Assembly (NCBI GenBank): GCA_947627005.1
Contig: CANQUJ010000018.1
Location: 1 to 37,300, forward strand
Direction: 5' to 3'
Length of the DNA stretch: 37,300 bases
Origin: an uncultured Clostridia bacterium
Lineage (GTDB): Bacteria; Bacillota; Clostridia; Oscillospirales; Ruminococcaceae
Both the position numbers and the translations under genes were made by a program. The notes beneath the pieces are model-generated. The model made no database searches. It was not told where the DNA came from and saw only the letters and a program-made list of their open reading frames with translations. Positions 7,524-15,900 of this stretch are shown one piece after another (position 1 is the first letter of the stretch; each line of letters starts with the position of its first letter).

Positions 7524-7591
7524 ATTATACGGCGGGTTTATTAAATTTTAGCTCCGAAAAACAGTGTAACACATTCGGCGCCGTTTTGCAA
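7524..7591 (-). promoter_or_regulatory. Promoter region of ffs-dnaX
   Basis: There are two candidates on the minus strand. One is TTGCAA (7591-7586), 17 bp, TACACT (7568-7563). The other is TATAAT (7529-7524) without a clear -35. The second would start transcription about ten bases before the RNA's closing stem and fits the mature 5' end better. The first would leave a leader needing processing. Confidence 0.5.
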
Positions 7592-7612
7592 GAGAAAATT
7601 GAAAAATTCGGT

Positions 7613-8176
7613 TTATCCCTCCAAAAATTCGACCCTTCCCTCGCGAATGTGATATATCGCGCCGACCGTTTTGACTCCCTCTATCCCGCTAAGCGCTTTC
7701 TCGGCCTTTTCGACCCCTGCCTTGACGTTTAAAATCGAGGCTTTAAGCGGGTCTTTCTCGTCGCCGATATTCTCGCATATCTCGTCGGTTATCTCGCCTA
7801 CCGGGCCGCTCTGTTTGCCGCCAAGGGCGGCCTCTATCGCGCCGCAGAAGTCGTGCCCCATAACGACCGCAAGGCGGCAGCCGAGGTGCTCGCAGGCGTA
7901 TAAAAGGCTTCCGAGCTGGTGGCCCGAGACCGCGTTCCCTGCGGTTCTGATTACGAAAAGCTCGCCTATCCCCGCGTTGAAAATAACCTCCGGCATAACC
8001 CGCGAGTCGGCGCAGGCGACTATCGCTGCGTAGGGGAACTGCCCCTCGGCGGCGGTCTTTTCTCGAATCTCGGAGGAAAAATCGCCGCCGTGGGCCTCGG
8101 TCTCAAGATATCTCTCATTCCCGGCTTTCAGCTTTTTAAGCGCCTCTTCGGCGGAAATTTCATGCTTTTTGCTCAT
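7613..8176 (-). CDS. Beta-class carbonic anhydrase, 187 aa
   Basis: Interconverts CO2 and bicarbonate in the cytoplasm, supplying bicarbonate for carboxylations. The zinc ligands are Cys 55, His 108 and Cys 111, and the Asp 57/Arg 59 catalytic pair sits in CADSRV. RTAGN (77-81) and GHDFCGA (107-113) are the other family signatures; the last usually reads GHTxCGA, so Asp in place of Thr is a small variation. There is no signal peptide. I chose the ATG at 8176 because AAGGTG is correctly spaced; a GTG at 8185 is possible. The start overlaps the end of the GH98 gene by 17 bp, so it is probably translated from the same mRNA. That pairing is unusual. Confidence 0.92.
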   Translation of the reverse strand: MSKKHEISAEEALKKLKAGNERYLETEAHGGDFSSEIREKTAAEGQFPYAAIVACADSRVMPEVIFNAGIGELFVIRTAGNAVSGHQLGSLLYACEHLGCRLAVVMGHDFCGAIEAALGGKQSGPVGEITDEICENIGDEKDPLKASILNVKAGVEKAEKALSGIEGVKTVGAIYHIREGRVEFLEG

Positions 8177-10562
8177 TTTTAACACCTTTTTTCGATTTTT
8201 TGCGCCCTGCGGCGACGATCGCGGCGATTATCGCCAAAACCGCGATTACCGCGACGACGATTATCGGAATTATCGGAAGGCTTCCGCCCGCCTCGATAAG
8301 GTCGAAGGTCATGCAGTCGACGTAAAGCTTTGATTCGAGGTTCCGATTAAGCCTTATTTCGACATTGTTTTCGCCCTTTTTAAGGTTTACCTCAAGCGGG
8401 ACCTCCGCCCAGGCGCCGTCGGTGTTTTCAAGCTCGGCGGGGGTCTTCTTTCCGTTGACGTATATATCAACGACCCCGCCTTTCGCGCGGTATCTAAGGT
8501 TTAAAAGATATTTTCCCGCTGTCGCCGCGACTACGGTATCCTTCGCCCTTGCGCCCTCGCTAAGGCCCATATTAAGATACCCCTGGCCGTAATAATCCCT
8601 TACGTTGCCGGAATAGCCGTTTTTGATTATCTGGTCGGTATTCAGAATGTCGAAGAATTCGCCCTCGTGCTGAAGGGTCCCGTGATAGATCGGCGGGGCG
8701 GGGGGCTCGGTCAGAACGGCGGTCTTATAGTCGGTAAGGCGCTTGGTTTCGCTGCCGGAACATTCGACAGAAAGGTCGAGCGGGCCGTTGTGTTTAACGG
8801 TAAGGGTCAAAACCCCGCCGCTCCAGTCCTCTATGATCTCGCACTTCATCGAGTCTTCCGCCCGGTCGACAAAGCTGTAACTCGGCTTAGAGGAAGCGCC
8901 TTTAATTTTTATGACGTCTTCTTTGAGCGAAAGCTGGCTGTCTTCGTCGTAGTTTGAAAGATAGATATCCACTCTGTCGGGGTATTCCTGCATAACCGCC
9001 GAGGAATACCTCGGGAAGGTGAAGCTTATGCTCGAGGCGGTGTTGTATTTAAACGGAATTTCCGCCGAGCCGGTTTGGTTTCTCTTGTAGGGGTTATAGA
9101 TCACCCAGTTGTTTTCGTATCTGCCGGCGTAAAGGTCGCCGGTATACTCCTCGGGGAACATATCGTCAAAGTCGAGGACCTTGTCGAGCACGGTCTCCCA
9201 GGTCGAGTCGAACTCGGTCTTTTTCATGACCTTTTCAAACAGCTTTTCGTATTTTTCGTCGGCAAATCCCGCCGTCGTCGGAACTGTGGGGTAGCGGCCG
9301 GTCTTTTTAAACTGCGAGTGGTTGTCTTTAAGATATCCGTCGCCGTCCATCATATACAGCCCGTCGAACATCGAGGGCGGGGTGCAGTATTTGTCGTCGT
9401 CCCGGCCGGTCTCGACGTCGTTGACGAGAATGAACTTGGTCCTTGCGATGACCTCTTCCCTTGTCGGGATCCTGAACTCTCCGGATACGAACTTTTCAAA
9501 CATATCCACCATATCGTTTCGGAACTGCGGGAAAGTCCCCCATTTGCGGACCGAATAGCCCTTTTTGTCGACTTCCGGCTCCGCCTCGTAAAAGTCGTCC
9601 TGCCATGTAAGCTCGGGGGCGTCGATAACCGTCGCGCCGTTTAAGATCATTCTTTCAAAGTGAATCGGCAGGCCGGTCGCAAGGGTATAGCCGCCGGTTC
9701 CCTCTCCGCTCTCGTCGGTCCAGCCGGAGGAATCGTATCTTACGCCGAAGTTTCCGCAGTAGCCCGAAAGATAGGTCCCCAAAACAAGGCTCTCCATATC
9801 CGAAAGATAGCCGGTCTGGGTGTATTTTTCGAGAAGAATGAAGTTTCCGCTGTATTTTCTTGCGGCCTCTTCAAATTCGGGCAGCCGCTTTATCATCGCG
9901 AGCGGGTTCAGCGCCTGGCCCCACTCGTTTCCGCACCAACTGTCCACAAGATATCCGCCGTATTTGTTGCAAAGCTCTAAAAGTCCGGCGAAGTGGCGAT
10001 AGCGCTCTTCTACGGTTATCGGGAAGCCCTTGACGTAGTTTTCAAAGCCCCAGAACTGCTCGCAGTAGTTGAAGCCGATAAAATTCGGATAGTCGCGGAA
10101 AAATTCCGCGAAAATGGTGTCTTCATAGTCGGCGGTCGCGGGGTCGTAATCCGGGAAGTGGCTCGGTCCGCCGCTCGCGGGCTGGATCATCGCCCAGACG
10201 TTTTTTTCGGCGCATGCCCTAAGCCAAGATTTCGCCGTCTCATAGCCGTATTCCACCCTCGTGAAGCGCTGCTGCTCTTCGTCCCAGTTTATCGAGAGCG
10301 AGATGTTGAATACGATATACGGAAGGATTTCCTCGGGTATAAGGCCAATTATCTTCTCGGGGTCGGCCTCGTTCCAGCTGTCGATATGAACTATCCACAT
10401 CGGCTGTTCCGGCGATACCTCGCGGCGATACGGCCTTTCGGCGGTCGCCAAAAACACCTCGTCTTCGGGCGGGGTCTCGGCGAAAACGGATATCGGCAGG
10501 GCGGCGAAAACTATCGCCAAAGCGAGCGCCGCCGCGATAAGCCTTGATATAATGTTCTTCAT
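8160..10562 (-). CDS. Membrane-anchored GH98-type glycoside hydrolase, 800 aa
   Basis: A secreted glycosidase resembling family GH98, whose known members cut blood-group A/B or Lewis-type glycans (endo-beta-galactosidase) or xylan. The signal peptide spans residues 1-28 (cleavage after VFA). The catalytic barrel starts at SPEQPMWIVHIDSWN and includes PYIVFNISLSI (81-91) and AMIQPASGG (124-132). Likely catalytic acids, by family position, are Glu 168 (NYCEQFWG) and Glu 317 (DAPELTW). A middle beta domain (about 470-620) is followed by a CBM6/35-like domain (about 645-755). Then come a hydrophobic span (about 763-787) and a basic tail RKKSKK, giving a membrane anchor instead of a sortase signal. 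AAGGAGG precedes the ATG. The family is recognised from memory of conserved segments, so a profile search should confirm it. The substrate is inferred. Confidence 0.8.
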   Translation of the reverse strand: MKNIISRLIAAALALAIVFAALPISVFAETPPEDEVFLATAERPYRREVSPEQPMWIVHIDSWNEADPEKIIGLIPEEILPYIVFNISLSINWDEEQQRFTRVEYGYETAKSWLRACAEKNVWAMIQPASGGPSHFPDYDPATADYEDTIFAEFFRDYPNFIGFNYCEQFWGFENYVKGFPITVEERYRHFAGLLELCNKYGGYLVDSWCGNEWGQALNPLAMIKRLPEFEEAARKYSGNFILLEKYTQTGYLSDMESLVLGTYLSGYCGNFGVRYDSSGWTDESGEGTGGYTLATGLPIHFERMILNGATVIDAPELTWQDDFYEAEPEVDKKGYSVRKWGTFPQFRNDMVDMFEKFVSGEFRIPTREEVIARTKFILVNDVETGRDDDKYCTPPSMFDGLYMMDGDGYLKDNHSQFKKTGRYPTVPTTAGFADEKYEKLFEKVMKKTEFDSTWETVLDKVLDFDDMFPEEYTGDLYAGRYENNWVIYNPYKRNQTGSAEIPFKYNTASSISFTFPRYSSAVMQEYPDRVDIYLSNYDEDSQLSLKEDVIKIKGASSKPSYSFVDRAEDSMKCEIIEDWSGGVLTLTVKHNGPLDLSVECSGSETKRLTDYKTAVLTEPPAPPIYHGTLQHEGEFFDILNTDQIIKNGYSGNVRDYYGQGYLNMGLSEGARAKDTVVAATAGKYLLNLRYRAKGGVVDIYVNGKKTPAELENTDGAWAEVPLEVNLKKGENNVEIRLNRNLESKLYVDCMTFDLIEAGGSLPIIPIIVVAVIAVLAIIAAIVAAGRKKSKKGVKNEQKA

Positions 10563-10592
10563 AAATTTTCCTCCTTGGGAGTTTATAATCGG

Positions 10593-10601
10593 ATTATAAC
10601 A
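10593..10601 (-). promoter_or_regulatory. Extended -10 promoter of the GH98 gene
   Basis: On the minus strand TGTTATAAT (10601-10593) forms an extended -10. No good -35 is seen 17 bp upstream. Transcription would start about 20 bp before the AAGGAGG ribosome binding site. Confidence 0.5.
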
Positions 10602-10692
10602 TTAAAGCCCCGCTTTGGCTATACCCGGGGCGGGATTTCTTACAAAACGACAGATTTTTGCGCGATTCGCGCATTTTTCGGCGCAAAATCGG

Positions 10693-10726
10693 TCAAAAAT
10701 GCGCCGACTCGGCAGTCGACGCATTT
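10693..10726 (-). terminator. Terminator of the diguanylate cyclase gene
   Basis: AAATGCGCCGACT (10697-10709) pairs with AGTCGACGCATTT (10714-10726) with one mismatch. On the minus strand it is followed by a T-run (10697-10693). A second small hairpin, TGCGCGA/TCGCGCA at 10659-10673 with flanking T-runs on both strands, lies further down. Confidence 0.75.
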
Positions 10727-10739
10727 TAAATATTTTAGG

Positions 10740-12500
10740 TCAGATCGCGCGGCTGACCTCCGAGAAGATCCAGACGGTCTCGCTGTCTTCGGCCTTGCTC
10801 TGGGCGTCGTGGCCGATGATCTTAAGGGTCATTTCGGTTCCGTTGACCTTTCTGTAAGAGATGCTGACAGTCCCCATGCGCCGCAGATTTTCTTTAAGCC
10901 GGGTATAGTCGAGCACCGAGGCGAACTTTTCGTTGTGGGCAGGGTCTACGAATCGGTCGATATAAAGCTTAAGCGCGTCGCTGTAACAGTAGTCGGTCTT
11001 CTGCAAAAGCTCGCGGAAATAGTCGGGAATGTAGATGTGGCGCAGGGTGTCTTTATCGAGATTTACGAAATACACCCCCGAGAAGGCGTTCGCGATTATT
11101 CCGAGGAAGTATTCCTCGTCCCGCTTTTCTGCGAGCATCTTTTCAAGCTCTTCGTTGATGGCGCGCTTTCTTCTTGCGCTGCCGTTTTCGCGGTAGAAGC
11201 GCTCTTTGTCTGCCCTCATCGCAAGCTCGGCCGAGCCGATCATATTTTCGACGGTCATATTGCCGCCCGAAATGCTCTCTACTCCGGCCGAGATCTCGTA
11301 GTTGTCCTTCATAAGCTCGCGCTTAACGTCGCCGGCCAAATGAATAACGCTTTTTTTCGAGAGATTTCCGCTTAAAACGATAAATTCGTCGCCGCCGATT
11401 CGGTATGCCCGCTCGTCGGGGAAGTATTTTTTAAGGGCGTCGGCGACTGCGCAGAGCATATCGTCGCCGGCTCGGTGACCGAGCAGGTTGTTCATCTCGT
11501 GAAGGCCGTTTACGTCGATATAAAGGCAGGTGAGCTTATCCCTTCCGCTCTTTTCGAGGTATTCAACGTCTTCTTGGTATTTATGGCGATTGTAGAGCAT
11601 AGTCAGCGCGTCGCGCTTATAAAGCGATACGAGCTCTTGCCGGCTCTTCATTTCGGACATATGCTCTTCGTGAACGTCCTTGACGTATAAGATCAGAACC
11701 TGGTTGTCGTCGGTGTATTCGATGCTCGGGACGAGGTCCATCTGTACCCATCTGTATCCGAAGGGGGAGTTTCTTCTGTATCGGCAGCTCAGCTTGCTTC
11801 TGCTTTCTTTGAATATGGTTTTAAGCCGCTCGACGTCGGTAAAGCTGCGATATGTCTCGATATCGTCCTCGTGAACGTTTCCGGCCTCTTCAAAGCTCTT
11901 CCACCACTGCGAAATGCCGCTGATCCTTCCTTTAAGCTGCTCGCGCTCGCTCTCTTCGGTCTTGACTATCTCGTAGGAGTCGGTAGTAAGATTTATCTTT
12001 AAAATCTTTATGTAGAGGGCCGAAAGGGTGGAAAGCGCGTCGACCATCGTGGTGGTGTCGGTGTCCGCCTCGCGCCAGGTAAAGAGCGCCCAGGGGTTTT
12101 CGGGAGTACATTCGGAGGGGACTATGATTGCGAAGGTTATCCATTTAAGGCCGAATTTAGTGCTTCTTTTATAGCTTTGAACTATTCTTCTTGCGCCCGA
12201 AAACGCCTTTCTTTTGACGAATTCCGGGTCTGTGTATCTTAAGCAAGCCTCGGCGTATTCGGGCAAAATCAAGCCGTCGGTGACAAGCTTGCGGACGTAT
12301 GCGTATATATCGGAAAGGTCGTTATATCCTTCTTCGTTAAGAAGATTGTCGCGCTTGCAGACGGCGTATTCGCCGGTTATGATGTTTGCCAATACGACTT
12401 TGGAGAAATTTTCGAGGAGCAGGGCTTTCGTATAAAGGTCAAGCTCCGCTTCGGTCATTTCGTTAGGATTCGTAATGATTCCCCCTATGCTTAATTCCAT
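10740..12500 (-). CDS. PAS-GGDEF-PAS diguanylate cyclase, 586 aa
   Basis: Predicted to make the second messenger cyclic di-GMP from two GTP. The GGDEF domain spans about 290-450 with an intact active site RIGGDEF (367-373), preceded by DALTMLYNRHKYQED (297-311) and YIDVNGLHEMN (327-337). There is no RxxD inhibitory site before GGDEF, so product feedback through that site is unlikely. Sensory parts look PAS-like: one at about 30-145, one at about 165-280 ending in YVKDVHEEHMSEMKSR, and one after the cyclase at about 465-586. There are no membrane segments, so it is cytoplasmic. No Shine-Dalgarno lies before the ATG, and the promoter implies an almost leaderless mRNA. It is transcribed alone. 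Confidence 0.92.
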   Translation of the reverse strand: MELSIGGIITNPNEMTEAELDLYTKALLLENFSKVVLANIITGEYAVCKRDNLLNEEGYNDLSDIYAYVRKLVTDGLILPEYAEACLRYTDPEFVKRKAFSGARRIVQSYKRSTKFGLKWITFAIIVPSECTPENPWALFTWREADTDTTTMVDALSTLSALYIKILKINLTTDSYEIVKTEESEREQLKGRISGISQWWKSFEEAGNVHEDDIETYRSFTDVERLKTIFKESRSKLSCRYRRNSPFGYRWVQMDLVPSIEYTDDNQVLILYVKDVHEEHMSEMKSRQELVSLYKRDALTMLYNRHKYQEDVEYLEKSGRDKLTCLYIDVNGLHEMNNLLGHRAGDDMLCAVADALKKYFPDERAYRIGGDEFIVLSGNLSKKSVIHLAGDVKRELMKDNYEISAGVESISGGNMTVENMIGSAELAMRADKERFYRENGSARRKRAINEELEKMLAEKRDEEYFLGIIANAFSGVYFVNLDKDTLRHIYIPDYFRELLQKTDYCYSDALKLYIDRFVDPAHNEKFASVLDYTRLKENLRRMGTVSISYRKVNGTEMTLKIIGHDAQSKAEDSETVWIFSEVSRAI

Positions 12501-12508
12501 ACATATAC

Positions 12509-12537
12509 AAGATAGCAGTTTTAAACGCCGTTGTCAA
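12509..12537 (-). promoter_or_regulatory. Promoter of the diguanylate cyclase gene
   Basis: On the minus strand TTGACA (12537-12532), exactly 17 bp, and TATCTT (12514-12509). The predicted start of transcription (about 12502) is within a few bases of the ATG at 12500-12498. Confidence 0.7.
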
Positions 12538-12769
12538 TGCAATTTTCGGGTCTTTTAAGAAGATTTTTATCGCGAACGCTTTAAAACCCGCCGAATTTTG
12601 CCGAAAAAGGCAATTTTTAGGTAAATAAGATTAACGTTTACTAAGATTAAAAGACTTGAAAAACCGCCCCCGAAAAACGCCCGCAAAACCGCCCCCAAAG
12701 CGGCGGAACAAAGGGAATTTAAGGTGGTTAAGCGACTGACTTTAAATCATACTTTTTCTCCAAAAGGTG
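12538..12769. other. Gene-free stretch with a direct repeat and C-rich segment
   Basis: No gene is seen. It contains TAAGATTAA twice (12626-12634 and 12642-12650, 16 bp apart), a weak hairpin TTGCC/GGCAA followed by TTTTT (12598-12618), and a C-rich run with three CCGCCC or CGCCCG motifs (12663-12695). The direct repeat lies about 120-145 bp upstream of the -35 of the giant adhesin and could be a regulator site, but nothing proves it. Confidence 0.4.
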
Positions 12770-12798
12770 TTGACTTTTCTTGCGCTTTGGTGTAATAT
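12770..12798 (+). promoter_or_regulatory. Promoter of the giant adhesin gene
   Basis: TTGACT (12770-12775), 17 bp, TAATAT (12793-12798), preceded by TG. Transcription should start near 12805, leaving a leader of about 160 nt. Confidence 0.75.
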
Positions 12799-12804
12799 CA
12801 TAGT

Positions 12805-12966
12805 ATAACGTGGCGCGGAGCGTCAAGTTGCACAAAAATTTTAAAAAAATAATGAATTTTTTATCCTTCCTCGCTAAATTTGGCGGGGGGGGGTAAATTT
12901 TTACCATTAAAACCTCTTTATCCGAAAATGGTTGCCCCCGATTCCGTTTTTTAAGGAGAGATTACG
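12805..12966 (+). promoter_or_regulatory. Long 5' leader with a G9 tract
   Basis: The leader of the giant gene contains nine consecutive G (12885-12893), an inverted repeat GGTAAA/TTTACC (12892-12905) just after it, and GCCCCCG (12934-12940), which could pair with the G-run. AAGGAG lies at 12953-12958, eight bases before the ATG. The G-run is outside the coding sequence, so any length change would act on transcription or translation and would not shift the frame. Confidence 0.55.
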
Positions 12967-15900
12967 ATGAAACAAAACCGCGTTGTTGATTTTGCGCAAA
13001 AAATTCGTGAAAGGGTCTCTGCCGCGGCGGCGAAGCGCTTGGCGCGGGCCGCTTTGGCGGTCTGCCTTGTCGCGGGGTGCGCCGCGCTTTCGGCGACTGC
13101 AGTCAGCGCCGAGGGAACCCGCGACATCGTGCGAACCTCGCGCGAAAACTACGCGGCGGTGAAAAATGTAAGTCTGCCGTCAAACACCGCGGAGCAAACT
13201 TACAGTTTTCAGACCTATGACGGTTGGGACGGAAATATTGCAAGGTGGTGCTTTAGAGCTCAAGACGACTCTTTCGTAGGGGTAAACCGCCAGCAGAAGG
13301 TAAAATTCTACGCCAACGAGGGTGAAACTATATACATCGGTTCAAGCTCGGACAACGACACGAAGGATATAGTGATTACTCTCCCGGACGGAACTACGCA
13401 AAACGTTAATCTTACCGAGACGAGCGGAGCGATTCTTACCAAAGCCGAAGAGCTTGCCGGCCCCGAAGGGGTTTATTTGGACGGCAAATTAGTCGGCGAA
13501 GAAGGGTATAAACCGTATTCATTTAAGGCCGAGCAAAACGGAATGTATATGGTTACGCTTTATGCGGCGAACGAATCCGGCATTACAGTGAATACAGACG
13601 GAACAAAGAGCGATGTATCAAAATCGACTCTGGAAAAAACGTCGTTTGAAAAAGGAAAAGATACGATTGTATATGCTTGGGACGTTACGGTTACAAGAAC
13701 CGAGGACGGAAAACAGGTAGCTATTCCCGGGCGCGTGTGGATGGACGCTCTTGCAACCGAAATCGACGGCGGCAGCGGAATGTACGGCTATCTCTACGCC
13801 GTTTCGAGAGACGGCTATATCTGGAGATTCGGCCTCAACGGAATCAGACCGTATACCTTCGCTATGTATGCGAACACGCGCGGAAACATCAGCTCGGTGA
13901 CCAACGCCTCGTCCTATCACTCGGTGCACTCGCCGATAGATAACTATACGGCTTTCGACTTCTATAAAAATCTTAAAGACAAATACGGCAACCCCGACGG
14001 CGTATATCTTTTGGGGCCGGACAACGACGAGACCGACATAGATATGCCCTGCCACATGTTTCTCAACGAGCCGGACACAAACATTCCGGACACGATCGTT
14101 AAGACCACGGCGGAGAATCCCGGAACGCTTAAGACGATAAGATACGACGGCAGCGACGTTGAAGACGAAGCGGCGGGATCCGGCGGAGACGAAAAGAAGA
14201 ACAACCTCGGCTTTGTCGGGGTCGACGGATATTTCGAGATCGAGACCGAAAACGCCTCTTCATACCGCATTATCATTGATATGTCGAATATGTACGCCAT
14301 ATCTTATCACGGCGAAAATGATTCTGAACACAATACTTCGAATATTCACGACGACGAAATCTGCCTCGGCGCGGGGGACACCAAAGATGGCGTTATAGAT
14401 GACGGAATCGACCCGAACAACTTTATTTATCACGACAGCGCAAACCAGTGGTATGCAATCAGAACCATAAAGCAAACGGGCGGCAAGTGGGATCATCACC
14501 CTACAAACGAAATACCGGCTTCGGGAACCGCCAGCGAAGATGACTTTAGCAATATAATAAAAATAGTACCAATAGAAAGACCCCGGGAGTATAATAAAGA
14601 CGGCGAAGATTTTACCACAAAAGACGGCAAAGTGTATAAATGCCTCGGCAAGGTTCTTTTGGGCAACGCAGCGGTAAGCGGCAAGACCGACAGAATCAGA
14701 TGGAACGGCCGCGACCAATACGGCCGCGCGTTGCCGGTCGGCTGGTATTTCGGCACAACCGGCAGGGGGCAGATTTACGCCCAGATCAAAGCGGGCGAGG
14801 TCCACTTCCCGCTGTGCGACGTTGAGAATATGCCGAACGGCGTTTCGGTCAAGCTTATGAACCCGATCGACGACAACGTTTCAGTCGACAAAATTTCCAA
14901 GATTTACTACAACAACGAGGATAAAAGCCTTTTGCATGAATATCCGGCTACCGTTCCGAACAGCAAAAACGGAAGAATCTCTTGGATTTGGAACCTTCCA
15001 CAGGGCTCGAACTCAAAAGCGGGACAAACTACAACTAATGCCGGCAAATCGGATTGGCGCACGACCGGCGCAGTTTTTGAAAACTACAGTATAGACGGTA
15101 TCGCGAGCATAGTAGAAGCTGACGGCGTTGAAAAAATGACCAACAACGCGAGCAAGTTCCAAGACGGAACTACAAACAACGGCGATACCGGCTCCGACCA
15201 CGGCGTTGTAGACGTTTGGACTCACGTTATCGATCCGGAACAGCATAAGCTTAACGACACCATTTATCTCTACCACATTTCGGACCAGATGATAGTTCAG
15301 GGGTTTGTGTTCTTCGACGGCAACACCCCCGGCGGCGACAGCAAATACGACCTTTCCGGCAACGACACCGCGCTATACAACGCGACTGTTGTCGCGGAGT
15401 GGGGAGCGGTTACAAGCGCGTCGCTTGAAAAATATAATACCAGTAAAGACCCGACTGTGTTGGAATTCCAGAAAAACGGAAAAAATACATACGGCTATTA
15501 TAAAACCTCTACCAACACCGACGGTATTTACAGCATACCGATCGACACAACGCTGTTCCAAGTTCAGGGCAAGGCAACCGATTATGTAGCGAACACCGAG
15601 CACTATGTAAGAATAACCGTTACTTACGAAGACGAGCACACCGGCAAGGCGTCTATCACCACCCACAAGGTTACGACGGCGAGTGAAAAAGCAGCGCAGA
15701 AAATCGAAGAAAAACCTAACGTCAGCGTTCAGATTGTTTCGGTGAAGTCGTCCTATACGAACCTTAAGGAAATCAACGCCGAGCAGGTCGGCTATGCGAT
15801 CATGCCGACTACAAACCCGCTGAGAATCCGCAAAATATGGACTCCCGATCAGTTGAGAGACCCCTCGATGACCTCGACCTTCACCATTAAGGGAATACTC

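Noticed and set aside
10575-11375. Plus-strand open frame opposite the diguanylate cyclase
   Set aside because: It is antisense to a gene with an intact GGDEF domain and has no start signals.
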